From assembly GCA_036925085.1 (NCBI GenBank), contig JAUPFP010000009.1, forward strand, positions 3,306,461 through 3,370,460: DNA of 64,000 nt. The letters run 5' to 3'. The stretch is from Brachycybe producta (taxonomy: Eukaryota > Arthropoda > Diplopoda > Playtdesmida > Andrognathidae). Both the position numbers and the translations under genes were made by a program. Shown piece by piece: positions 45,433-56,663 of the stretch (position 1 is its first letter; each line of letters starts with the position of its first letter). The notes below the pieces were generated by a model that saw nothing but the letters and a program-made list of their open reading frames with translations, made no database searches and was not told the origin of the DNA.

Positions 45433-45837
45433 GTAAGTTTTAAATGTTTTTTTAAAAAAAATTGTAACAAAACAGCCGCCATTTTGTATTTATAAATAAT
45501 TATGTAACAAATATCAGGAAATCTTTTTATAAAAAAAAAAAACAAGTTATTAACTTGTTATATAAATAGCGAACGTGACAAAATGTAATAAGACAAAAAA
45601 TATTTAGGATGTAAGCTTAATAAATTTATTGTGACGGCATGATGCCAGAAATAAACGGAAATGAATTTCCTGCTTTGTAAGATGGCGCTGTGGTTGACTG
45701 GCAGCCATTGTGGGCAATACTTATTATAAAGAGAATGAGAAAAAAAAAAACAGTACAAAATGATGTTTATTTTATGAAAGTAGAATGGGTAAAAAAAATA
45801 GCATGATTTTTATTTAAAAAATTAAGTAATTTTAGAT
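45433..45837. other. Unclassified AT-rich stretch
   Basis: A- and T-rich; no repeat or gene recognised. Confidence 0.3.
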
Positions 45838-46780
45838 TTTGGTTGTGCATCAATTCGGTTGGCACTTATTTAGTTTGGCATTTGTTCAATTTGGAGCTTA
45901 TTCAGTTTGGTGCTTGTTCCATTTGGCACTTACTCACTTTGGTGATTATTCAGTTTGGCATTTGTTCATTTTGGCACTTATTCAGTTTGGTGCTTGTTTC
46001 ATTAGGCACTTATTCACTTTGGTGATTATTCAGTTTGGCATTTGTTCAATTTACCTCTTATTCCATTTGGCACTTGTTTCATTTGGCGCTTATTCAGTTG
46101 GGCGCTAATTCAGTTTGGCAGGTATTCAATTATGTGATTATTCAGTTTGGAATTTGTTCAATTTGGCGCTTATTCAGTTTGGTGCTTGTTTCATTTGGCA
46201 CTTATTCACTTTGATGATTATTCAGTGTGGCATTTGTTCAATTTACCTCTTATTCCATTTGGCACTTGTTTAATTTGGCGCTTATTCAGTTGGGCGCTTA
46301 TTCAGTTTGGCAGTTATTCAGTTTTGTGATTATTCAGTTTGGCATTTGTTCATTTTGGCGCTTATTTAGTTTGGTGCTTGTTTCATTTGGCACTTACTCA
46401 CTTTGGTGATTATTCAGTTTGGCATTTGCTCAATTTACCTCTTATTTCATTTGGCACTTGTTTAATTTGGCGCTTATTCAGTTGGGCGCTTATTCAGTTT
46501 GGCAGTTGTTCAGTTTTGTGATTATTCCGTTTGGAATTTGTTCAATTTGGCGCTTATTCAGTTGGGTGCTCATTCAGTTTGGCGATCATTAAATTTGGCA
46601 GTTGTTCAATTTCTCATTTGTTCAATTTGGCGTTCATTCAGTTTGGCATTTGTTCAATTGAGTACTTATTCAGTTGTGCATTCATTCAGCTTTGGCGCTT
46701 AATATTTAGTTGAGCGCTCATTGACATTGAGTTTGGCAGTTGTTCAATTTGATGATGGTTCCATTTGGCGCTTTGTTAAT
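45838..46780 (+). repeat. 16-bp repeat array with 192-bp higher-order unit
   Basis: Built from 16-bp units such as TTCAGTTTGGCATTTG, TTCAATTTGGCGCTTA and TTTCATTTGGCACTTA. The variant ttacctctta recurs at 46051, 46243 and 46435, exactly 192 bp (12 units) apart, and the order of variants within each 192 bp is conserved. The series of 60-67-residue Phe/Leu-rich frames is produced by this periodicity. Confidence 0.9.
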
Positions 46781-48096
46781 AAGAGCAATAAAGTTTTAAA
46801 ACCAAGAATTATTTTTATTTAAACAAAAATATGGGTGAGATTTTCTTTTTAATTCAAATGAATAATTTCAAATTCGAATTCCAGCTAAATATTTTCAAAG
46901 AAATTTTTTCTCCAAAAATGAGGCTTTATATATATTTTCTTGAGTGACAATTGACAAAATAAAAATCTGTTTTGTACTTCCCTTTTTAAAGGGGGTTAAA
47001 GTTTAAAAAAATTCACTATTATAACCCTCCCCCCCCCCCCCTTCTTTTAATTTTCTGAAATATGCATTTTTTTTTGTTAATTGTGGAGGTGGACATATTT
47101 AATAAGGGGGTAGAGATTTTTAGGGAGGGAGGGGGGAAGGAAATGACTTAACACAAAGTTAAACTGATCTTTTTCGGAAGCTCAATTTAATTGATAGGAG
47201 CGCCCCCTATTGGCTTTTTGAACCGTAAAGCCGCTCTATTTATATATTTTTTTTATTAAATTGTGAAAGCATAATTCAATTTTTTTTGTTGTTGTTTAAA
47301 TTCTTGGTTTCATAGTTCAAATTAAACTATACAAATCTATATAAATTGAATTTCTCCACCCACACGCACGCACCCCGGTCCAATACAACAACAAGAACAA
47401 AAGTTGTTTGTGATGTCACTTCCTGGGTTATTGATATGAGGCACGCGAATAAAGCCAGGAAGTTTAGAACCCGGGTCATATCCTGGTTATTTATAGGGAT
47501 TTTTTAATGTTATGTGGGTGAGGGGATAAGGGGAGAAGGGGTGGTGTGGAGTAATTACATTTTTCCTTCTTTATTTTTGATGGCACGCGCTGTTGACCAC
47601 GCGGGGGTCTCTTATGATAATCGTTGTGAATTATGAACCTGGGTTAACATTGGGGGGGGGGGGGGGGGGTTGGTGGGTTCAGACTGAATGGCGGGAAAAA
47701 TTTTGTTATTATTTCCTTTTTTTTCTGCATTGTTAATATAATCACAATAAACAGAAAATTCGTTTCTTTCTCAAAATTTTGATAAAATAATAATAAAAAG
47801 AAACAGATTTTTGCTTTGTTCAATTTGGCGTAATGTCAATGGAACTTTCTAAGAGGCAAAAATCTTGTTTCTTAAATTTTTTTTAAAAATGTGAACACAC
47901 CTGAACAAAAGTTTATTTATAACTCCAGTTAAAACATCTGGAGTTTATTTAAAAAAAATTGGGAGTTTCATTTTTCTGTATTTGAAATCAATTTTAATAC
48001 AGGTGCTATGTATACTCAATGGAATACACATTGGGAGCAGTGGCTTAGGCTGCGTAGCTATGACTTGGTTACGCCCCCCCTCCCTAACCTTGCTGC
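46781..48096. other. Unclassified stretch with poly-C and poly-G runs
   Basis: C run near 47028-47041, G run at 47652-47669, a lone ttgttcaatttggcg word near 47816. No gene is supported. Confidence 0.35.
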
Positions 48097-48100
48097 TTAA

Positions 48101-48897
48101 GAGGCTGCAACGCAAAATTACTTCAGAAAATTTCCACAAAGAGCGCTATCGTCGTTTTTCTATTGAGCCCACAGACCCCATGTTAAAGACAGAATGTTAA
48201 TTTTTAAAATACACAGTTGCGGCGGCAAAATATGTTTATTTTTCATATTTAAAGTTGTCCAATATTAAGTTTTCAAAGCGCAATGTGCACCTTAAATATA
48301 TGCTGATCGGGTGATAGAATGACAAAAAATTGGTAAGTGCGGTTCTATTTTTAAAAACTATTTCAAAATCGCGAATTTCTAACTCTTATGTTAAACTCCA
48401 TTGAGTACGCAAAAATTAAAAAAAATCTTTTAAAATGCTCGTAAAATACCTAAAAATAATTTAAAAAAAGAAACACTATTATACCTCAGTGAAGCCAATA
48501 CATTGGCACACGTGCTGATTTTTTTCTTCTGGTTTTTTAAAAATTATTTTTACGTATTTTTACGAGCATTTTAATTGATGTTTCTTTAGCTTATTTGGGC
48601 GTACTAAATGGAGCTTAACATAAAAGTTAGAAATTCACAATTTTGAAATAGTTTTTAAAAATAGAACCGCACTTACCAATTTTTTGTCATTCTATCTCTC
48701 GATCAGCATATATTTAAGGTGCACATTGCACTTTGAAAACATCAAAATTGGATAACTTTCAATATGAATTTTGCCGCCACTGTGTGTGTTTTAAAAATTA
48801 ACATTTTTCTTTAACGGTTGGGTCTATGGGCTCAACAGAAAAACGATGCGAGTGCTCTATGCGGAAATTTTTCGAAGTAATTTTGGGATGTAGCCTC
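48101..48897. mobile_element. Foldback element (family F), complete copy
   Basis: A 797-bp near-palindrome from GAGGCTGCAACGC to GGGATGTAGCCTC, flanked exactly by TTAA at 48097-48100 and 48898-48901. The centre holds CCAATACATTGGCACACGTG. Confidence 0.85.
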
Positions 48898-48902
48898 TTA
48901 AG

Positions 48903-48988
48903 TGATTGAGATATCCTTCTTGTTTCTAAAACTTATTTTTAGTTTCTTCTAAAAGACAAGAGTTCGAAAATCAGCTGTTCATAAATAG
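48903..48988 (-). repeat. Dispersed aaactagaa family member
   Basis: Minus-oriented core (tagtttcttctaaaagaca, gaaaatcagctgttc) lying exactly between the foldback and the next element. Confidence 0.45.
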
Positions 48989-49275
48989 AGGTGGCAACGG
49001 GTAGAACCGAACCGTTTCTACTTGTTCCGGAACCGGTTTAATCGGTTCGCAATTTTTTGGGAACCGTTTTTGATCAGTTAGTCGTTCTTGACGAACCGGT
49101 TCCCAATTTGCATTAGTTAGAGGTGGCTAAGGGTAGAACCGAACCGTTTCTACTCGGTCAGGAACCAGTTTGGAATCAGTTCTTATCAGTTCGACCTCTA
49201 CTGGCGAACCAGTTCTATCAGTTCCAGTAATTGGCGCACTGGTTCTACGGGTGCCGAACCTTTGACATCTCTATG
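48989..49275. mobile_element. hAT-like element with AGAACCGAACCG words
   Basis: Starts TAGAGGTGGCAACGGGTAG and ends TGACATCTCTA; the start is repeated at 49122. Possible 8-bp flanks TTCATAAA and TTCGTAAA match at 7 of 8 but are offset by 3 bp on the right, so the duplication is doubtful. Confidence 0.45.
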
Positions 49276-49821
49276 ATTCGTAAACGATCTTAATTTGATC
49301 TTCATTAAAAAAAATCAGAAATAACATAACTTGGATTGTTAATTGAGATTCCAAAAATTCTTATGGTCCTTTTCCTTTACTATTTTATCCCCCTTTTTCC
49401 CTGATTCTATTTACCCTCCCCCTTACCATCCTCACACTAGATAGGCCTACATGCTGTATGTCATGGAGAACGATTTATAACTAATATGGCTGACCCTTTG
49501 ACCTAAGAGCGACAAATCCGTCACTAGGGCCATTTTGGGAGGCGTTCATACAAAACTGTTTCCTATTCAAAATGGGATGTATATTGGAACTTCTGTTTAT
49601 GAAAAGTGGATTCAGAGGCGTGCTCAATCACTTTAAATGGCTTCCAAGTTACAAAAATGGGCGGGCCCAAAAAACAGAGGTGCTCCAATGTCCCTCCTCC
49701 AACCCCTCCTATTTTTTGTGGTGGTGGTGGTGATGGCAGTTTTCAAAATGAAACTGGATTCAACCCTTTTATTGTCAGTGTTAACCCCCCCCCCCGTCCT
49801 CCTCCTTCTTTTTTGACTTTC
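49276..49821. other. Unclassified stretch, no gene seen
   Basis: Pyrimidine runs near 49375-49430, (GGT)n near 49720 and a C run near 49784. Confidence 0.35.
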
Positions 49822-50403
49822 AGGGGCTACATCACAAAATGACTTTAAAGAATCTCCACAAAGAGGCGCTAGCATCGTTTTTCTATTGAGCCCATAGACC
49901 CAATGTTAAAGAAGAAACGTTAATTTTTCAAATACACAGTCGCAGTGGCAATATGTTTATTTCTTATATTTAAAGTTGTCCAATTTTGAGGGTTCAAAAT
50001 GCAATGTGCACTTTAAATATATGCCGATCGAGTGATAGAATTGAAAAAAAATTGGTAAGTGCGGTTCTATTTTTAAAAACTATTTCAAAATCGCGAATTT
50101 CTAACTTTTATGTTAAACGCCATTGAGTACGCCCAAATAAGAAAAAGACATCCATTAAAATGCTAGCAAAAATACGTAAAAATAATTTTAAAAAAACCAC
50201 AATTAAACCACAGTGAAGCCAGCACATTGGCGCACATGCTGATTTTTTTTTTCATTTTTTTAAAATTATTTTTACGTATTTTTCCAATCATTTTATTTTC
50301 CAATCATTAATTTTTATCTTATTTTATTTAACATAAGTTAGAAATTCGCGATTTTGAAATAGTTTTTAAAAATAGAACCGCACTTACCAATTTTTTGTCA
50401 TTT
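49822..50403. mobile_element. Foldback element (family F), right arm cut
   Basis: Left arm from GGGGCTACATCACAAAATGA, then the family centre. The right arm stops at ttttttgtcat where Helitron-like sequence begins. Confidence 0.75.
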
Positions 50404-50500
50404 AAATTTAAATAAATTCCCGCCGTACTTAAACGTTTTTGTCTTCGTTTTTACAGCGTTATACACAGACAGACAAAGCTAAATATATATAAAATTGAAT
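50404..50500 (-). mobile_element. Helitron-like 5' end fragment
   Basis: Sequence aaatttaaataaattcccg...acagcgttatacacagacagac...atatatataaaat matches the 5' region of the elements at 9560, 26388 and 40259 and abuts a TA tract. Confidence 0.5.
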
Positions 50501-50964
50501 AGTTTTTTTTTTATTTTTACAGCAAAAAGTGAAAAGCAGCTTTTAGTATTCAGTTTAGTATTCTATTGATTCTGAAGAGTGAGTTTTATATGTTGCAAAA
50601 ATAAAATACTGCGTTCTTATTGGCCAAAATCAAATTGACCCAAAGCTATCGCCAAAGACCGTCCAGTCGCTAGCTAATTACATGAAATGTTCTCAAGCTG
50701 TTTCAAAAGTGGCTTAGGAACTGAAATCGCCCATAGTGTGATTGAGCCTTTTCTAGAACGTTTGCGAGGGAGGGGTTTTTTTTTGGGGGGGGGGGATGGG
50801 GGTTAAAATTTGAGGTGGGGTAAAATTTTGTCATTCGTAAAAATTGTGTGGCTTCTTGGATCGACTCGGTTCAAATCCAACCCCGAATTCTCAACAGGAT
50901 CGAGTTAACAATGCGCAAAACCACAATTTTTGGCCGTCAGTTCTTTCATTTTCTTTGGCTTTCT

Positions 50965-50969
<5 letters not shown>
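50501..50969. other. Unclassified stretch
   Basis: G run at 50784-50794. No gene is supported. Confidence 0.3.
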
Positions 50970-51017
<48 letters not shown>

Positions 51018-51115
51018 TTCTCTTCTTCAATAGATTTAGATATACAGGTATTTTGTACATCTTACCCTACCGCCCCCTACTCTCTATTTTCCTACCCTCT
51101 TCCCACCTTCTTCTC

Positions 51116-51153
<38 letters not shown>
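50970..51153. repeat. Two (CT)n microsatellites
   Basis: CT tracts at 50970-51025 and 51117-51153 separated by pyrimidine-rich sequence. The 145- and 166-residue frames crossing them are artefacts. Confidence 0.9.
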
Positions 51154-51156
<3 letters not shown>

Positions 51157-51475
51157 CCTTCTTCTACCTCCCATTAAAACCTCCTGCTGTGCAGACGACT
51201 TTCTTCGAGTTCCTTTTCGCCGTTCGACATTCGAAGGCAAATTGCACGCAAACAAAAGTTCCTTTTTACCATTCTGCCTAGAATACCTAATTTTCTTCTT
51301 TTTTTTTTTTTTTTGTTTGGCAAAAATCTTGTGTCTAGAAGTCACATTTTATAGAATTTATATTTCGTTTGTTGTATTTGTTACAAAAAACGTTTTTTTA
51401 AAATATATTTTTCCTTATGTATTTTTTTGAATATAGAACTCTAAAGTCAGTTGCATCATTTCGACTGTTTGTAGT
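51154..51475. other. Unclassified stretch
   Basis: Nothing recognised beyond T-runs. Confidence 0.3.
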
Positions 51476-51504
51476 GTAAAGGCTCATTCCCATATGTTCA
51501 TTAC

Positions 51505-51718
51505 ACAGGCAATTAGAAATCGAGACAAACAGAAGTTGGCGCCGCCCTTTTTTATGACGAACGGCAATTTCTAATTGGTTGGTTATGTAGTCTGACGTCA
51601 CATGCTCCGCGCCCTTTTGAATGTCGAACCACACAACAAACCAATTAGAAGTTTGCCGTTCGTCATAAAAAGGGCGGAGCCGATCGACTTCTGTTTGTCC
51701 CGATTTCTAATTGCCTGT
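51505..51718. mobile_element. Foldback MITE, copy 3, with perfect 9-bp TSD
   Basis: A 214-bp element with ends ACAGGCAATTAGAAATCG and complement, flanked by GTTCATTAC at 51496-51504 and 51719-51727. Inner arms GACGAACGGCAATTTCTAAT pair with the right half. It is inserted into a CTCATTCCCA-type sequence. Confidence 0.85.
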
Positions 51719-51768
51719 GTTCATTACTGCTACTTTACAGTTACTTTGCTGCAATGTAACCTCGTTAA

Positions 51769-52230
51769 GGTACATTCCCACTCACCAGTTAAAGCTACTT
51801 TATTGCTACTTTACGACCCAATGACGGCACAAAGTACGACCTACTGACAACTTCTTTGAGAGTTGTAAAGTTCAGTAGGGGAACCGTCAATGTTGGTTTT
51901 TTCAGTAGAAAAGCAAGAAAGCAGTAGTAAAACAGCCAATAATAATAGAACACATTCCCTCCCTATATTCTATTTCCTCAAGAGGGCCAATTACAGAAGT
52001 GACCACATTTTTTCTATAAGTGTTTTTTGGCAAAAGGAAATGATAAAACACATACAAGAGGTGTGACTTGTGTGACATCACATCCTCTTATCTGCACCTG
52101 ATTGGCTAGCAGCAAGAATAACAAAGTTAGAGGCTAGAGCAGTGTAGCAGTGGAATGGACATGCCTGCACAGCAACAACAAGTGCAGCAGCAGTGCAATA
52201 TCTGTTGTAGCTTTGCAATGGGAATGTAGC
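51769..52230. mobile_element. TTAA-flanked MITE with TACATTCCCA ends
   Basis: A 462-bp element with ends GGTACATTCCCACTC and complement GCTACATTCCCATTGCAAAG, flanked by TTAA at 51765-51768 and 52231-52234. Partial relatives starting AAAGGCTCATTCCCAT lie at 51477 and 52273. Confidence 0.65.
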
Positions 52231-52270
52231 TTAACTCTGATGCCTTTTACGAGAAAAAGTAATGCATCCT

Positions 52271-52740
52271 AAAGGCTCATTCCCATTGCAGCATTTGTTA
52301 ATGCTACTACTTCATTACTGCAAAATTACCGAACAACGGTTATGTTACCGCAGTTCAAATTATCACATCTACCTTACAGCTAGCCAATAAAAAAATTTCT
52401 TCTAGCAGCCAATCATAAAGAGTATTATATAATTTTAGTATCCTTGATAGACGCCATATTGTTTTTTTTTGGAGGGTAAGCAAGAAAACTCGAGAACAAA
52501 AACGTGAAAATTCGAGAGTGTTTTGATTGGTTCATTTATTACTTCTCTACTAAAATGACCAACAAGTGCGGACTACAAAGGATCCTTTTATTTTTTTCTC
52601 TTAAAAGGCATCAGTAATGACTCAATGAGGTTATGCTCATTGCTTAATGCTGCAAGTAGACTTTTATGTCCCTCTGCCATAGGCCTATTTGGCTGCTAGC
52701 AGAGTACTGCAAAGTATTGTAGCAAAGTATTGCAGCTGCA
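52271..52740. mobile_element. Partial CATTCCCA-type MITE plus LINE tail scrap
   Basis: Starts AAAGGCTCATTCCCATTGCA without a clear right end. At 52635-52715 a diverged LINE tail (ctctgccataggcctatttg) is present. Confidence 0.45.
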
Positions 52741-52741
52741 A

Positions 52742-52830
52742 ACGACATGCTTAAACGTTTTTGTCCTTGTTTGTACAGAGTTATACACAGACAGACAGAC
52801 AGACAAAGCTTAATATATATATAAAAATAA
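52742..52830 (-). mobile_element. Helitron-like 5' end fragment
   Basis: Matches the fragment at 50404-50500 (cttaaacgtttttgtc, gttatacacagacagacag) and again abuts a TA tract. Confidence 0.5.
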
Positions 52831-53715
52831 CATAGGCGTTTGTTATAGGGACAGGAAGTCAGGAATGTGAATTATTACGCCCCACCCACCCCAAGTATTT
52901 ACCTGTACTATTTTATATTACAGCATATTATGTGCTATCATTGGCTGGAAAAAAGCCAGCCAAACCTATTCTTTGAGTCCATAGGATTTTATTACTGTTA
53001 CTTAAGAGCATCGTACATTACGTAGACGTATATGTAACGTAGACTTATATGTAAACTTTAGATATCTTTAGATATCAGCAACTATAACTTTACAAAATAA
53101 TAGGGACAATATAATTATGGGCACCCTGTAAATCTCTTCCATTCTAATATAAAATAGACATAATAAATATATGTATATGACCCCTCCAGTCTCCTAAATA
53201 TGATGTTATTATAAAAGTATAACAAAATATTCATATTTTTTTTTCTTCTTCTTCTCTTCTTCCTTTTGAAAATTCCATAAAAGGGTTTTTTTTCCTTCAT
53301 GATTCATATATTGTACATGTTTACAGTATATACAGTTAGATACTTTAATTTTATATTATTATATTAGAAGTAGTAGTAATAGTAGGGATATGGGATGGGA
53401 GGATAGGGAGATCCCGAGCCTGAAAGTGTATGTTAACTCTCAACCACCACCCACCCACATACCTCCCCCTCCCCCCCCCCCCCTTTTTCCCTTATTTTTC
53501 TTTATAGCATATATATATATATAAAAAAAATCTTAAATGTTCTTGGCATCCTAGACGAACAACAGTTAATATTGAATAGAAAAGTGGCCTTAACCGTCTG
53601 AAAATGTTTTTTTGGGCAATGAAATGTTTTGAGAGTGAGTGAGAGAGTGAGCGAGAGAGGAGGCCTCAAGATGGAAGAGAGGGACAGAGGAGAGGGGGTG
53701 GGGTTGAGGACCCAT

Positions 53716-53717
<2 letters not shown>
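52831..53717. other. Unclassified stretch
   Basis: C run near 53470-53483, a (TA)n near 53510 and GAGT repeats near 53635. No gene is supported. Confidence 0.3.

Positions 53718-53757
<40 letters not shown>
53718..53757. repeat. (GA)n microsatellite
   Basis: About 20 GA units. Confidence 0.95.
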
Positions 53758-53760
<3 letters not shown>

Positions 53761-54186
53761 CCCAATTGAACTCCCAACAATGTTTCATCAACTGTATATT
53801 TGGGTCTATGAGAAAGTCTGTTGACGTCTCGAGAGTTACTTTTTATTGTTTGTAACAAAGTTGGAAGGGAGAGAAAGAGAGAAAGAAAGATTTTGAAGAA
53901 CATTTAGTAGCTCTATTGGCATATATTCTAAGTAGTAGTACTTGGTCGTAATAGTGGTGGTAGTAGTAGTACTACTAGTAGTACAATAAATGTTTCAAGA
54001 GATTTTTTTTTATCTTCTTCCTATCAAGTACCTCATATAGGACTACTTTTTTTATTTTTCTAAAAAAATAACACGGAAGTTGCTTGACGTGTAACCAGTC
54101 CATTATCATTGTTGGCAATAGTTATTTCAACTTTTGTTGGTAAAAGGGTTTTTTTTACAAGGTGCCTCAAAAAAAAAAAAAGAAGA
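53758..54186. other. Unclassified stretch with (TAG)n
   Basis: Imperfect tagtag/tactac tract at 53930-53983. Nothing else recognised. Confidence 0.35.
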
Positions 54187-54194
54187 GGAGTGGC

Positions 54195-54484
54195 CAGGAG
54201 CGGATTTACCAATAGGCAGATTAGGCAAGCTGCCTAGGGCGAAAAATTGTTGTGGTTGGCATATTGTTTTTTGTAATTTTTTCTGTAATTTTTTTTGGAA
54301 ATTCGTTTTGGATACAAAAAAAAATATTGTAAAACAATAAACTGCCCATTGTAACATAGTAGGCAATATAGGCATGGGCAGAAATACAGATTGATGGGGG
54401 ATAGGTGAAGGGGATCTGGTAGTAGCCAACAAATGCCCCAGGCAGTTATTGCCTAGAGGTGACAAATTGGTTAATCTGCCACTG
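54195..54484. mobile_element. hAT-type MITE with perfect 8-bp TSD
   Basis: A 290-bp element with ends CAGGAGCGGATTTACCAATA and complement CAGTGGCAGATTAACCAATT, flanked by GGAGTGGC at 54187-54194 and 54485-54492. Inner words ctgcctagggc and gccccaggcag also pair. No coding capacity. Confidence 0.85.
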
Positions 54485-54514
54485 GGAGTGGCTGAGTTTA
54501 TGTGGGGTTTGGCA

Positions 54515-55075
54515 AATGGTTGCACTTATCAAGTGCCAAAATTGAAGAAATGCCAAATGGTTGTGGTGATCTAGCACCAAGTTGAAGAAATGCCAAATGA
54601 TTGCACTGATCTAGCACCAAATTGAAGAAATGCCAAATGATTGTGCTGATCTAGCACCAAATTGAAGAAATGCCAAATGGTTGCACTGATCTAGCACCAA
54701 ATTGAAGAAATGCCAAATGGTTTCACTGATCTAGCACCAAATTGAAGAAATACCAAATGGTTTCACTGATGTAGCACTAAATTGAAGAAATGCCAAATGG
54801 TTTCACTGATCTAGCACCAAATTGAAAAAATACCAAATGGTTGCACTGATCTAGCACCCAATTGAAAAAATACCAAATGGTTGCACTGATCTAGCATCAA
54901 ATTGAAGAAATGCCAAATGGTTTCACTGATGTAGCACTAAATTGAAGAAATACCAAATGGTTGCACTGATCTAGCACCAAATTGAAGAAATACCAAATGG
55001 TTGCACTGATCTAGCACCAAATTGAAGAAATGCCAAATGGTTGCACTGATCTAGCACCAATTTGGAAAAAAGCTG
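54515..55075 (+). repeat. 40-bp minisatellite, about 14 copies
   Basis: Unit TGCCAAATGGTTGCACTGAT plus CTAGCACCAAATTGAAGAAA with few substitutions, so recently homogenised. It begins about 20 bp after the hAT MITE. Units contain gccaaatgg and caaattgaa words related to the 16-bp array motif. Confidence 0.95.
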
Positions 55076-55150
55076 ATCCTGAATAAACACCAAATTTCTC
55101 AATTTGGTGCTTAATTAATTGCCTCATGGCACAGATCTGTGCCTCTAGTA

Positions 55151-55329
55151 CAGTGATGTCCAAACTTTTTTTTGGTTGTGCACCCCTACTTATAATTATA
55201 GATTTTTTTTTTTGGGGGGGGGGGAGAGGGAACTCTTACTTTTCCCTTCACTGAACCAATTTGGAAGAATGCTGTTTCAGAAAATTTAAAGAGACAGCCA
55301 CGTTTGTGGCCCATTTTGGCACTTGATAC
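55151..55329 (+). mobile_element. hAT-like left end
   Basis: CAGTGATGTCCAAACTTTTT followed by ggttgtgcacccc is a form seen at hAT ends. No matching right end was found. Confidence 0.4.
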
Positions 55330-55333
55330 TTAA

Positions 55334-55922
55334 AGAGACCATCACCTCCAGAAATTTGTTGTCAAAATATTGTCAAGAATTATTCAACGATTACCAAAAA
55401 ACGATTTTTAAAATTTAAAATAAGTGATTATTATAATTAAAAAAAAAAATAAAAATCAGTTTACTTCATGTAAATGGACTTTGTCAGATAGATGCGCCAC
55501 CAAACAACAGACTTTGGCAACAAAACCCTCCGAAAGTCTACTCCTCTACTGGAATTTCTGACGTGTTGCAATCACCTCACTCATTACTTTCATTTCAAAG
55601 TACTATGGATTTAATATTTGAATTGGAAGGATTGTAATTGAGTTGAAAATGAATAGGGAATACATGTATTTCATTAAGGAATTCTGGAAATGTGAGGTGA
55701 TGACAACCTTAGCCACAAAAATGCTGGGAGACTATCGTTTTTGAAAATTTAAAATGGCGTCGTTTGGTGACTCAGAAAAAAAAAGTCACTTTATTTTTAA
55801 GTTTTTTATGGTTTTATTGACTTATTTTAAAATTTAAAAAAACGTTTTGACAATCGTTTGGTTTAAGTCTTATCTTGACAATATTTTGAAAAGAAATTTC
55901 TGGAGGTAACGACGCGGTCTCT
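55334..55922. mobile_element. TTAA-flanked MITE with AGAGACC ends, copy 1
   Basis: A 589-bp element with ends AGAGACCATCACCTCCAGAA and complement, flanked by TTAA at 55330-55333 and 55923-55926. Inner arms pair around ACGATTTTTAAAATTTAAAA and TCTTGACAATATTTTGA. Second copy at 57819-58463. Confidence 0.8.
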
Positions 55923-55926
55923 TTAA

Positions 55927-56327
55927 ATGTGGCCATCAAGGGCGCAACAGTAGCTTTTTTTTTTAATATTTAACAAAAAAAAAAATACATTATAAAATGT
56001 ATATATGCCATTATAAGAAGTCCGGATGATGAAAAAGAAGAGGAATAATAATAATAGTAATAATAATAATAATAATAATATAAAAAAGTTTGTTCAAAAG
56101 ACATTTTAAGAAAAATATTTCACAACTGGTTTCTTAGTTGATTGAAAAAAGGGGTTGGGAATGTTTCTGCTCCTCTCTTTATACATCTCTCTCTCTCTCT
56201 CTCTTTATATCATCTCTCCCTCCCCCCTCCCCTCCCCCACTTTTTTTTCTAACTTCATCTTTTTCTTTTATCCCTTCTTTTACCCTTGTTTCTTTATTTG
56301 CTTCTATCCACTCCTTTTCTTTATTTG

Positions 56328-56367
<40 letters not shown>

Positions 56368-56660
56368 TCATAATGTGACTTTAGCAAAGCATTTGACACA
56401 ATGTAACTTACATAAAAGCAAAGTAAAAGGTACTTTCTAGCTTCTTCCTATCTTCTGTTTACTTTGCAGAAGTAATTCTACTATATTGCATATTTAAAAA
56501 GATTTGCCTAGTTTGCCTAGGCTACTTGTGAAAAAAGTGTATTTCTGTAGGGCTATATAGCGAACAAACTGTCACTTGACTGAATTCATTAACCAATTTT
56601 TTAAAAAAAAAAAAAAATTGATTCGACCAATCAGAATCAAGAAATGGCTGAAATTTTCGT
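55927..56660. other. Spacer with (AAT)n and (CT)n tracts
   Basis: (AATAAT)n at 56046-56080, CT tracts at 56189-56205 and 56330-56361. No gene is supported. Confidence 0.5.
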
Positions 56661-56663
56661 CAA

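Noticed and set aside
50838-50882. tRNA-like B box (GGTTCAAATCC) near 50868
   Set aside because: The upstream A-box-like word is only ~15 bp away and mismatched; no cloverleaf can be drawn, and no second copy suggests a SINE.
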